Below, one piece after another: positions 22,757 through 32,746 of a stretch of 64,000 nucleotides of DNA. The translations under genes were made by a program, and so were the position numbers. The stretch is taken from the NCBI RefSeq assembly GCF_020509005.1, contig NC_063023.1:1488001-1552000 (forward strand), written 5' to 3'. The notes beneath the pieces were generated by a model. The model was given only the letters and a program-made list of their open reading frames with translations, searched no databases and was not told the origin of the DNA. This stretch comes from Fulvia fulva. Its lineage: Eukaryota > Ascomycota > Dothideomycetes > Mycosphaerellales > Mycosphaerellaceae. Numbering within the stretch: position 1 is the stretch's first letter; every line of letters begins with the position of its first letter.

Positions 22757-23084
22757 AAGACATGGAATTCTGGGTATCTCGTGTACAAAGCTACCTTGTG
22801 AATGATCTCAAGTGTATTCCGAAAGTTCATGCCGTCGTGGCCTCAGTCGGCGGTGCAAATGCACCAACCACTTCCATGGCCTAGGGCCTCTCGATGAAAG
22901 AGGTGGCCGCCTATGTCAGCACTCGTCCCTCGATCAATACAACAGATGCGCGCGCTCGAACGCTACTACATTGTCTAAGGTGCTTCAAGCACTCTACGCA
23001 GGTGACCTCGTCATTGCATTTGGAGCGCGGAGGCCAGCGCTTTTGTCAGGAGCCCTCGCCCACTCTCACTATCCCGTCCATGCA
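22757..23084. other. Convergent 3' intergenic
   Basis: 328 bp between the 3' ends of the Nop15-like (+) and UBX (-) genes; nothing beyond presumptive 3' untranslated sequence. Confidence 0.5.
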
Positions 23085-24082
23085 CTATCTGCACATCAAT
23101 GCAGCTGATGGTACGAGCCCAGCTTCTTTTAGAGTCATGCCGAAGTCTTCGTACTTGAACTCCTTCCTGGGAAAGTTGCTGACGAAGGAGTTGACTTGAG
23201 TGCCGTTCTCCTTCTTGACGGCTTCGGCGACCTCGAAGAGTGTGGTCTCAGCCGGCAGCGTCGTCATCACATTGCCACTAGCTGTCTGCAGACGAAGACG
23301 TGCCTCGGAGTGATTTGCCTTGGGTGCTGTGGCAGCTTGAATGCCACCAGTGGCAGGAGTAGCGGCAGCGGCGCCAGGGTTGAAGGCAGCTGGGTTGTTG
23401 CGCATAGCCTTTTCCTCCTCTTGCTTCTGCTTTCGGGCGAGCTTGTCGGCCTCGATCTTTTCCTTGACACGCTTCTTGGCTGCGATGTCGTCGGCCTTCT
23501 CCTGCTTCTTCTTCATGGCCTCCTTGATCTGCTCCTTCCGCTGCAGATCCTCCTTCGCCTCCTCAGTCTGTATCATTATGTCAGCAGGAGTCATCATGGT
23601 ATAATCATCAAGGTGCTGTAGCCTACCTCCTTCGTGATCTTCTTCTTTATCTCGTCATTCCGCTTCTGCGCGAGCTTGTCCTCCTTCGCCTGCCCTGCCC
23701 GCTTGATCGCAAGCTTCTCCTTCAGCTCTTGTAGACGCGCTGCCTTCTCTTCCTCGGTCAGAGGTGCGATCTCCTCTGTGCTCTCGGCAAAGTCGGTGTG
23801 GCCACTCTTCTCGGCGTGGAAGGTGGCTTGTGCCATGCTGCGGAACTTCTTACTGCACTCGTTGCAAATCATGCTCCTCGCCGACTCGCCCGCCTGTAGT
23901 TGTGGTGCGCCCTCCTCGTCCTCGAAGCCTGCATCGTCTGCCTTCAGCTCCTCGACAGACTTGTCGGCATTCTTGTCAAGCCAGTCGATGGCGCCTTGGA
24001 GATTACCGCCCTTCTTTATCGCGATCTGCGCCTTTTCCTTGTCGAAGCCCATCTCGACGAGAGTGTCGAGGTCGCCGGCCAT
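23085..24082 (-). CDS. UBA-zinc finger-UBX protein (UBXN1/SAKS1-like Cdc48 adaptor)
   Basis: Two exons (24082-23627, 23567-23085; 59 bp intron) encode 312 residues. A UBA domain at residues 1-40 (LVEMGFDKEKAQIAIKKGG) is followed by a C2H2-like finger CNECSKKFRSMAQATFHAEK with SGH, then a long charged coiled coil (EEKAARLQELKEKL onwards). The C-terminal UBX domain (about 230-312) contains ARLRLQTASGN and FVSNFPRKEF. Such proteins bring ubiquitinated clients to Cdc48/p97. The ATG at 24082 starts the UBA directly; the open frame extends upstream but is Thr/Ser low complexity. It is divergent from the Scs2-like gene. Confidence 0.9.
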
Positions 24083-24731
24083 GATGAGTGCGATTGCTGG
24101 TGGGTTCGGTGGTGTGGCGTGGTCGTGTGAGGTGGTGGATGTCGATGTTGGTGGGGTATTTGGTGGTGTTCGGCGAGAGTGTGGCGGTGTTATGGCAAGT
24201 GGATGCAAGAATGTCGAAGTCGTTTTGTATACCCAGTGGATTAGTAAGGCGCTGGTGGTGAAGGTGTATAAGTAATGAGAGGCTGTTGAGAGGGTGAATG
24301 TCTGTAGTCGTGGGAAAGAAGTGGCACATGTCACATCTCACATGCTGGAAGCTCTGGCTTGCAGGGGTCTTCTCGTTCCGCTGTGGGTGACGTCGCTTGC
24401 TTGCCCAGATTCACTCCACTCTTCTCCTTGATCGCCAGCATCCAGCTCCATTGACGACGTCGCATACAAAGACAGTCACCGAACACACGACTTACCTACA
24501 GGACACGTCGCGCGCATAGCCTGCACCACCTCCTACGCCCACTCCGACTTCTTCAATCACTGCGTCGCTACCTACAGAGCGACCAGCGATCCCCACGTCA
24601 ATCCCAAAGCCAAATCGGCTTCCGCCTCAGCAAACGCCTGCCACCACCAGAACCTCTACTACACAAAACACGACCACCTCCCAGAGACACATCCACCATC
24701 GCATTCAACTCCCCGCGATAGCATCGCTATA
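24083..24731. promoter_or_regulatory. Divergent promoter region (UBX / Scs2-like)
   Basis: 649 bp between the start codons of divergent genes. It must carry both promoters; no specific site is recognised. Confidence 0.45.
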
Positions 24732-25709
24732 ATGTCTGTGGATCTCAGCCCTCCCGAGCTGGGCTTCAAGCGTACGCATCGGCCACGTCTCGGACATCCG
24801 ATGCTGCCAACTTGCTAAACACGCCGCATACAGGTCCTTTCACCCACGAGGTCAGTCAGGTCCTGCGCCTGTCCAACCCAAACCACGATCCTGTCGCCTT
24901 CAAGGTCAAGACTACAGCACCCAAGCAGTACGCTCGCATCACAATGGCACATCACGACCACGGACTTCGCCGCTGACATTGCTTTGTAATACAGATACTG
25001 TGTTCGTCCGAACTCTGGTCGTATCGAGCCCGGCGGCCATGTCGAAGTCCAGGTCCTGCTCCAAGCGATGAAGGAGGACCCACCGCCAGATGCCCGATGC
25101 CGCGACAAGTTTCTCGTCCAGTCCGTTGCCATCTCCGCCGAGAACGATACCCCGAATGTCACACAGGTGTGGGCAAATATTGAGCAGACAGCTAAAAGCA
25201 GCATTCAAGAGAAGAAGATTCGCGTCAACTTCCTCCCAGCAGACGGCCAGGCAACTCCAGCTGTCGGCGGTCTCGCAGCCACAAACGGCATTGCGCATCA
25301 CGGCGACGAGCCTCCAGCCTACGACTCTCCATCGCCTGTCGCTGTAACACCGCAACGACCGATCGCCGCATCCGCTAGCCACGAGAAGAGCCCCGCATAC
25401 GACAACGCACACTCTGAGATCGGGCAACCACAGTCTACGCTCGGCGCAGCAGGCGCGGCCATCTCGAACGCGACCGGCATCTCTCAAGACGACCTACGAC
25501 GCCAACTCGACGAGGCAAAGGCTACCATCAGTAGGCTACAGAATCAGGCATCAGAGGGATTGCGGCAGCGCAAGACGGGCGGAGAGACAACCACAGCACA
25601 AAAGTCGAGCCCAGGCATCCAGAACGCACCTCCAGCTGGCGGCGTCCCTGTCCAGATTGTGGCCGGTCTGTGTCTGCTGTGCTTCCTCATCGCCTATCTG
25701 TTCTTCTAG
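24732..25709 (+). CDS. SCS2: Scs2/VAP-like ER membrane contact-site protein
   Basis: Three exons (24732-24771, 24834-24927, 24995-25709) give 282 residues. The N-terminal MSP domain (about residues 1-125) has LSNPNHDPVAFKVKTTAPKQ and YCVRPNSGRIEPG, the FFAT-binding core of VAP proteins. DKFLVQSVAI follows. A Pro/Ala-rich linker and a short coiled coil (DDLRRQLDEAKATISRLQNQ) lead to a C-terminal tail anchor, VPVQIVAGLCLLCFLIAYLFF in essence. The protein should sit in the ER membrane and tether it to other membranes through FFAT-motif partners. The tiny first exon was placed by frame continuity (MSVDLSPPELGFKR). Confidence 0.92.
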
Positions 25710-26262
25710 GTGGGCGATGACTGCGCTCCAGGCATGCCGTGCGTCGAAGACATATGTTCTATGCAGGACTGGTGGAGGTGAAGGACCCCGGACAACGACT
25801 GCAGGAACAGCACGGGACAGTGTCGGACATATGAGGGATGGTACTTCCAATGGGCACAACGAGCATGAAAGACATGGATACACTCTCAAGACGGCATTGT
25901 GTGATGGGGATCGAGTGCGCGCTCTAGGATCATCGGGCATGAGCGTGGGACTTGAGAGACGACGTTGGGCACACTGCCGATTCTTTCCCTTCTGTGTTCT
26001 TGTCTTTGCTGAGATACCGACCTTTCATACATGCAATCATATTACGATAGACTCGATTCTCCGACTGTCTCCACATGCTGCGGACCCACCTCCACATTGA
26101 AAGTGAGACAGGGAGTGACCGTGGATGGAAATGCAGTCAGGTCATACAAAAACTACCATGCCATGCCTCATCTATGCTACGTTAATGCGAAGTCCAAACA
26201 GAGCCTCCCCTTCAGCCCTCCCCTTTCACTTCTCCACTCTTCCCCTCTACCTCACCCTCACT
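25710..26262. other. Convergent 3' intergenic
   Basis: 553 bp between the Scs2-like stop (+) and the SERF-like stop (-). C/T-rich in its right half; no gene recognised. Confidence 0.45.
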
Positions 26263-26573
26263 CTACTTCTTCGCACCCCCCTCAGCCTTCTTCGCATCCG
26301 CCGCCGCCTGCTTCTTCCTCATGATCTCCGCTGCTGATTCCTTCGCTTTGGCGAGTTCGCTGCCCGATTTGTCGTTGCCGTTTTTCTGGTCAAAGTTGAT
26401 CAGTCGGCAAGATCATCATATGTACGTGAACACTGTGAGATGGTCGAATGCTTATGGGGAACCGACAGTAGCCTCACAGGCCTCACTGCCCTCGAACTCG
26501 GAAGACTCACCATGCTAGCCTGCTTAGCCAAGTTCTTTTCACGGGCTTTGTCGCGCTGGTTGCCACGAGCCAT
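26263..26573 (-). CDS. SERF-like small protein (4F5 family)
   Basis: A 61-residue protein in two exons (26573-26511, 26385-26263) separated by a 125 bp intron. The N-terminus MARGNQRDKAREKNLAKQ is the signature of the SERF/4F5 family; the rest is Lys/Ala-rich and ends in GGAKK. SERF proteins are small, disordered and conserved in eukaryotes; animal members promote amyloid aggregation and bind RNA. The gene is short and split, so it is easy to miss. The start and both splice sites are consensus. Confidence 0.88.
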
Positions 26574-27545
26574 GGTTTCTGCTGGTGGGGGTCTGTGGGG
26601 TGTATTGGATAAGTGTTTTGGTTTTTGCCGCGACGGTACGATTCTTTCTGGTAATTGGGGTTGTGGGATTGCTGTGGTCTGGTAGCTCTGTGGTGTGATG
26701 TTGTTGTCAGTGCGGGATTGTCAGAGATGCGGCTGCAATCTGCGGGATATTTCTGGAGTGAGGTCTGGAAGGCGCAAAGGGCTCGGGGCCACGTGGTGAT
26801 TGGTGCGGTTGTTTGCTGGGGTTTGGAAGAAGGAACTTTGGCCTGATGGGCTTGCTGGTTTGCTTTCATGAACGTTGACAGACACAATTGAATGCAGGCG
26901 TGGCACTCTTTCGCCGGCAGTCGATGGTTGATCGAAACGTTTCGAAAATGACATTTGATCATCAGAATGTCGGCGAAGTCAGCACAGTGGCATCCATCAA
27001 GCAATTGCAAGAGCATGACACTTCTGACAGCATCGTCTTGCATTGACTGTACAGGCAGGGAGCTATGCCACGTCCTCGAAGCTCGGCCATCGAGCACAGG
27101 TCTACGAACTTCAGCGGCAACGCTATTGAAATACGCGCAAGGTGCTCAATGCCGCTGGCGGCTCCAATATCAACACATCGCCTATCGCACGAGTTCCGAC
27201 TATGCCCTTGCGGACCTTGAGGTCTTCCCACAGGCGTGTGGGTCTCTCCCAAGCCTGACACCTTCTTCTTCATCTTCTCTCCACTCGAACCCCCTTCCGG
27301 CAGCAACCATTGCTACACTGCCCAGATCACCCACGACATGGACATCTCCAGCCTTTCGCTTTGGCCGCTGGCTCGTTTCCTCAAGCTCAACATTAACAAT
27401 ACCCCGGCTCCGGACGACCTGAACGGTTACCGCCCTGAAGACAAGGGTTCCATTGGCTATGTTGTTATGTTGGCATTCCGCTTTGTGGGAACGAGTCTTG
27501 GCGCAGGTTACAATCTTTCAACGTCGACACTAACGGTCGATTACC
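26574..27545. other. Mostly empty interval with one unassigned ORF
   Basis: Upstream of the SERF-like gene. A 136-codon plus-strand ORF (27236-27646) contains a calm stretch around DDLNGYRPEDKGSIGYVVML but no known motif, and it runs antisense into the last 100 bp of the UstYa gene. It is left as unproven. Nothing else is recognised. Confidence 0.35.
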
Positions 27546-28530
27546 TTAAGGTATACCATCATGGATCTTGGCTCCAGGAATCGGTGGCGCTAGGTAATCA
27601 TCTGGCACATCTTCCGGCAATTGTCGAACTTCAGCCCACTTCCTGATATCTTCGTAGTTGCGACAGACATGCTTCGTGTTGAAGTCCACAAAGGCTTTCG
27701 GATACGGGTCGTCGCCACCAGGCTGATACCACACCTGGCCAAGCACGCCGATGTCGACAGTGCACATCAACTGCTGCCGGATTATGTCGACACAGTGTGC
27801 TATAGAGGTCAGCCAAATTTCCAACATCTCAAGGTTGCGTCATCTCTCACATATATGCTTTTGCACGATGTGGTCCTCGTTTTGGAATGCGCCTTCACCA
27901 AGATCTTTGTAGTAGCCGAAATTGTAGTAGAGACCTTTGCGAAGGAGGTTCTGCGAATGAAGTCAGCATTCGAACGATACCTAGCGCCCGAACTGGACGT
28001 ACCAAACAATGGAGATGGTGCAAGCCTTCGACATTTGCAGGAAATCCACCTCCATACTTCTCATTGATCTGGACCTGATCCGCCGCCAGACCGACCTCTG
28101 GGGCGACTTCACTGGGCACCCGCACAGCTCGGTAGTTGATGCCAAGAGCCTCCCAGGCCTCATCAACCTCAGGTCGGCCTTTCTGTCGATAAATGTTCTC
28201 CTGCATGAAGTGGCCCTCGAACTGCTGGATGTGGTAGTTGACATCGATGTCTCTCGTCACCGGCGAAGCTGATGACGTATGGCTCAGGCAACTCTTGGTC
28301 GTGTTTCTTCGATTGTATACAGTAGCCGCTCCAGCACCCAAGGTGACTCCTATGGCCAGTCCGATCGAGCAGCACATCAATGCGACCCAGAATACACTGT
28401 ACTTTACTGCGGGCTTCGCGACACTCCGCGTCTCGGACGGCTTTTCGTCATCATCTTGCTCGTTGTCGCGGAACGGCGAGAAGCTGCTCAGCAGCGGCAC
28501 AGCGGCCATACCTCTACCTTGCGACGGCAT
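27546..28530 (-). CDS. UstYa-family (DUF3328) protein 1
   Basis: Three exons (28530-28003, 27950-27851, 27799-27546; introns 52 and 51 bp) encode 293 residues. A cytosolic N-terminus precedes one TM segment (YSVFWVALMCCSIGLAIGVT). The lumenal domain carries both family motifs: HxxHC in GLHHLHCLNLLR and HxxHCxxxxRQxxMC in HISHCVDIIRQQLMC, the second spanning an intron junction. UstYa-type proteins are membrane-bound, probably copper-dependent oxidative enzymes that form ether or C-N bonds in cyclic fungal peptides. It is transcribed divergently from the Tyr-Gly precursor at 29276 with 745 bp between starts. All motifs are intact. Family call secure; substrate inferred from neighbours. Confidence 0.9.
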
Positions 28531-29275
28531 AACGATCGATGTTCGGCCAGCAGACTAGGCGAAAAGTCGTCAAAACTGATGGAAGTTGCACAAGTTCACA
28601 ACAGAAACAGAAAGCAAGACTTCACGTCACACCCACCCACTTGTGAAAGGCAAACATCAGCTGGTGGTAGTGGCACGCACGTGGCACGCAACCTAAAGAT
28701 TGGCGATACCGTATAGCCATCCTTTATGCAGCTGTGATAGGTGCATCAGCCTGCATTCGATAGTGCACAAAATCCTTCCAACGAGATCGACGTGGCGCAC
28801 AGGGCGATGTGGGGGCATGCCGTGTAAGCTGTTCTAATTTTCTCCGACTCTACATGGCTGGGCTGAAGCTATGATCCAGGCCGTGCCCATTTCTGGAAGA
28901 GGACATCAGCAAGTCCTCCGCGGCGGTATAGCTTGGCTTCGTACACCACGTGTCGATCACTGTGCAGCAAGAGCTCTTGTGCCAGCCGTATAATCAATTG
29001 TGTGGCTGGCGCACACCATACGGAGCTCGCGGCTGGCCTTGAAAACAATGTCGAATATGGCTTGCGACACGGGAGCAAACACACCACGACTCCACGAGCT
29101 ATGCGTCCAGAGCGCCATGGAGGTGTGCAAATGGCCCATGGTGTGATACTGCCGCTGCCATAAGTTCGGCGATGTTCGCTGCAAATTGCCCACTTGAAAT
29201 CAGGCCACTGGCATATTCCATCAGGATCGACAAGACTTTCCAAGGATTACACATCATACCACTATATCCTTTACC
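28531..29275. promoter_or_regulatory. Divergent promoter between UstYa 1 and Tyr-Gly precursor A
   Basis: 745 bp between two divergent starts, expected to co-regulate both genes (inference). A 124-codon minus-strand ORF here (28869-29243) has no motif and is not called. No binding site is recognised. Confidence 0.45.
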
Positions 29276-30030
29276 ATGAAGAGCATCCTAATCGTCCTTG
29301 CTGCCACATTGGCATCAAGCGCTATTGCTCTGCCCATAGCTGAGCCACAGCCGGAAGCACAACCAGAAGCACAGCCAGAGCCAGCACCACAACAGAATTA
29401 CGGACAATACGGCAAGTATGGAAAGTGAGTCGCTTGCAAAGTACAACGTTCCAATCTCGGCCTTTCGTCTAACACAACACCACAGCTACGGCACCTACGC
29501 TCCTCAGACCTATGCCAACTACGGTAAATATGGCCAAAAGCGTGAGCCCGAAGCTGAGCCAGAGCCACAGTCAACGACGCCTCAGAGCTACAGTAACTAT
29601 GGACAATATGGCAAGTATGGTACATATGGCAAATACGCTGCGCCAAGCTATGCCACCTATGGTCAGTCCGGATGCCTCGTCCCCTGTTGTGCGGTTCGAC
29701 ACACTGACAGCTGCCCCCAATAGGCAAGTACGCTGCCACGAAGCGTGACGCAGAAGCCGAGGCGGACGCCGATATCGATGCTCTGCTCGATATAGCTCTC
29801 GCCATCAAGCAGAAGCGAGCCGACCCTATTACATATGCCTCATACGGAACTTACACTCCTCCGAAGGGCGGTTATGGGAAATATGGACCGTGAGTAGCGA
29901 GCCATACTTGTTCGGCGAATGTGCCACTGACACATCGGGCAGATACTCCAACTATGGCAAATACGGCCAGGCCAAGCGTGACCCCCAGACAGAAGCTGAG
30001 CCACAGCCAGAGCCAGAGGCTGCACAGTAG
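29276..30030 (+). CDS. Secreted Tyr-Gly-repeat precursor A with Kex2 sites
   Basis: Four exons (29276-29424, 29486-29661, 29724-29889, 29943-30030) join to 192 residues. A signal peptide (MKSILIVLAATLASSAIA) is followed by an acidic E-P-Q-A-rich pro-region. Tyr-Gly blocks follow, such as QNYGQYGKYGNYGTY, SNYGQYGKYGTYGKY and PYSNYGKYG. The blocks are separated by QKR, TKR, KQKR and AKR. Residues right after each KR are acidic dipeptides (EPEAEPEP, DAEAEADAD, DPQTEAEP), as in alpha-factor-type precursors trimmed by a Ste13-like dipeptidase. Each intron falls within a Tyr-Gly block. I infer a RiPP/KEP precursor for the neighbouring UstYa enzymes; a structural wall protein is the alternative. Confidence 0.8.
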
Positions 30031-30569
30031 AGGGTATGATCGTGACTCATTACATATAGGTAACGAAGTAACGAAGATAGATGAATATCAAGCGATGACT
30101 TGAACAGCCGAGATCGATGCCATTGGGCTACATCATGTTCCAGGGTTGACTCGATCGAGGGTTGCTAGGTCGCGCACGAGCACACGCTTTGAGTCAATAC
30201 GTGGCGTAGCCTACTTCGAGCACTTTGCCGTCATCAATTCTATCGGAAGGTATTACCTGGTGGCGTGATGGTTACTGTCAACAAAGAACCAATGTCAATT
30301 TCTACCGAGGCGCTGTACAACAAGCGAGCTCACACCACTTCTGCTGATCGCGGTGCCAGCTTTCTCGTCTCGCTACAGATCGAAGGTCATCAGTGGCACT
30401 GCGAGGCAACGCCAACAACACTGTACATGCACCACGGAGGCTTGGCCTGGACAGTGTCCGAGTCGTGCATGAAGTACTTGATCGAGCAGTTCCCTCCACT
30501 GTCACAACCGTGCCACCCATTGGTCTTGGACAGAGAAAGCACACTTACCTTCTGACATTTTACAGCAAC
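30031..30569. other. Intergenic between precursors A and B
   Basis: 539 bp with no convincing ORF. Just before the start of B the sequence CTGACATTTTACAG ends at 30565. This looks like an intron branch site plus acceptor, so a 5' untranslated intron is possible. Confidence 0.45.
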
Positions 30570-31105
30570 ATGAAGAACTTTGCTATTCTGACCGTGGCCA
30601 CGCTGGCCTCTGTCGCTCTTGCGGCACCAGTCGCGGAGCCTGTAGCGGCCGCTGTTGGGGACTATGGTGGATACGGAGATTACGGCACCTATCCAAGCGA
30701 CTATGCCAATTACGGTGAGCGACCTGTCCTTCTTACAATCATCACTGAGAGACTCACTCACACTACGCAGAGCAGTACAAACGCGACTCCAAGGCAGATC
30801 CAGATGTCAGCAGCGATGCATCGCTTGATGCCGCGTCCGCGATCCCAGAGAAGCGTCAAGGCGGGTATGCAAGCTAGTGAGTAATACTTCGGTATCCTTG
30901 CCACATCCGCACACTGATATTGGCATCAGTGGCACGTATGCTCCGCCGTCGGGTGGGTATCAAACCTACGGGAAGTAAGTCTCACATCTTGCTTGTCTTC
31001 TCATAGTCCTGAGCTGAAGACAAGGGCAGATATGGAAATTACGGCAACTACCGACGTGAGGCTGAGGCTGAGGCAGCGCCGGAGTCTGAAGCTGTAGCCG
31101 AGTAG
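30570..31105 (+). CDS. Secreted Tyr-Gly-repeat precursor B with Kex2 sites
   Basis: Four exons (30570-30714, 30771-30876, 30930-30974, 31030-31105) give 123 residues. The signal peptide MKNFAILTVATLASVALA resembles that of precursor A. Tyr-Gly blocks GDYGGYGDYGTY, SYGTYAPPSGGYQTYGKYG and NYGNYRR are separated by YKR, EKR and RR sites. The stretch after the last dibasic is EAEAEAAPESEA. The same gene plan as A (four exons, introns inside the Tyr-Gly blocks, TYAPPSGGY in B against TYTPPKGGY in A) shows the two are tandem paralogues that diverged. Likely product: secreted Tyr-rich peptides after Kex2 cleavage; modification by UstYa proteins is inferred. Confidence 0.8.
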
Positions 31106-31829
31106 AGGAAAGTTATGAAGGGGCGACCAACGGTGTCCACCTTGAGAGGGTAGGATATCTGGGAAGTGTAGCAGTCGATCGTATACTCGTGGTTCGAGCC
31201 GTTCCGCTTCAAAATGAGCTGTGTGATAGCTAATGTTTGCCCAAATCGAAAGGCATTAGCTATCAGTCGTTCCAATGAAGCACAAGGACTTCTGCTTACC
31301 ACCACCTCAACCCACAATAAGACTCAACCACTTTCAACACACCTTACCGACAGCCCCATGGCCATTGGATCATGGCACTAATCAGCCAACAAGCGCCTTG
31401 AAGGCTGTGCCAGCTCTTTCTGGATGCAATACTCCGGTGTGACGTCCCCTGCGTCCAGATGCGGACATTAGGTAACTGCCTGGCTAGATCTGCCCTGCCA
31501 TCCAACTGCAAAGACTGGTCCTTGTGTCAGAAGGCAAGATTGGTAGCTAAGCATCATCAAGCTATTCGTTGGCATGTCGAAGCCACAGTAGCACAACCCC
31601 CTGGCCAAGCCTTGGCGTCATGCGGTTCTCTTTCAGCTCTCGGGATTTGAGACGTCGTGGCTGCATGGTCAATAGTGAGTGCGAATGCGAATCGCTTGGG
31701 CAACGAAGATTGCTCGAAATATAATTATGGCCAAGGCGTTCCGCAGGTGCATTCAAGACCTCCCTCTTTTTCACCCCCACAGACAGATCTCATCCATCGA
31801 CAACAATCACATTCGTCTCGGAGAGAATT
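31106..31829. other. Intergenic between precursor B and the Cys-rich protein gene
   Basis: 724 bp. The string GGTTCGAGCC (around 31191) resembles a tRNA B box, but no paired arms were found. Nothing else recognised. Confidence 0.4.
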
Positions 31830-32557
31830 ATGAGATCACTCATCGTATGCTCTGCTTTGGGGTTGGCGACTATAGTCGTTGCCACTGAATGGACATTCCT
31901 TGACTTCCAGTCTGCCGGCCTAACCAAAAGGCAGCAGTCAGATTTCTTTGGCTGGAACGAAAGATGCGGCAGCGGTGATACCTGCCAGGAGGCCTGTGGA
32001 CCTACCCGTGGAGGCACATGGGATCGATGCACCGCGAACAATAGCAACCTTTGCTTCAACTCTACGCAGATCTGCTGCACCGATGGCAGTATGTCAGCTC
32101 CAAACTATCGCACAATTGGTCGACTGATTGAGATGCCCCAGATGTTTGCCCAGTAGGCTCTTACTGTGCTGGCGGTACTGCTTGCTGCCTCGAAGGAGAT
32201 GTACCGAGCAACTGCGGAGGCTATACTTCCGTGGCGAGCATCGTCGGAGCTGAAGCTACAAGCGCTGCCGCATCTCAGTCATCCTCATCTGCGCCAACTC
32301 CACCGGCCTATGCTACGCCTACATCAACAACGCCGCCCTCAGCTTACACTTCCAGCTCGACAACAAGCTACGGCACAGTGCCCGGGGAGGAAGCAGTGAC
32401 ATCGACACACCCTCATCCTGGGCAGCCCACTGTCAATGCCACCACTCCCTCTTGGTACCCACCACCACAGCAGACAGGCGGCGCAGGCAGACAAGGCGAA
32501 GCGGTTCAGTGGATGCTAGGAGGTCTGGCCTTCCTGGGCTTGAGCTTTTTCTTGTAG
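31830..32557 (+). CDS. Secreted Cys-rich, Ser/Thr/Pro-rich surface protein (probable GPI or TM anchor)
   Basis: Two exons (31830-32088, 32157-32557; 68 bp intron) encode 219 residues. A signal peptide (MRSLIVCSALGLATIVVA) is followed by LTKRQQSDFF, a KR site near the mature N-terminus. Next comes a compact Cys module (RCGSGDTCQEACGP, CTANNSNLCFNSTQICC, YCAGGTACC, NCGGY). The second half is a Ser/Thr/Pro/Ala-rich stalk ending in a hydrophobic tail (WMLGGLAFLGLSFFL), as in GPI-anchored wall proteins. Function is unknown. It lies between precursor B and the KR/ER repeat protein, so it may be part of the same secreted gene group or a bystander. Confidence 0.75.
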
Positions 32558-32746
32558 CGCACAGATGATTGCAGGATTTGTGAGACCAGTGAGAACATTA
32601 TTGGGAGTTGTCCGAATGTGTACAATAATGGCTTGCCAGATGTGGCTCCGGTAATCATGATTTCGCATGCTGATCCTTTCATCAAGCTTCTCCAGCAGTC
32701 TGACACCGCCAGCAGATGTCCCTCTCCCCGTTGCTCCATTGATTCT

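Noticed and set aside
27236..27646. 136-codon ORF ending antisense to the UstYa 1 3' exon
   Set aside because: Some stretches look calm, but there is no recognisable domain or exon partner; kept only as a note.
28869..29243. 124-codon ORF in the UstYa 1 / precursor A promoter
   Set aside because: Composition is not protein-like for this locus, there is no motif, and it lies in an obvious divergent promoter.
29276..31105. Mating alpha-pheromone precursor
   Set aside because: KR and EA/DA spacers are similar, but no W-x-C-like pheromone decapeptide repeats occur; the repeats are Tyr-Gly blocks.
31185..31205. tRNA B-box-like GGTTCGAGCC
   Set aside because: No matching D arm, anticodon arm or acceptor stem within tRNA distance.
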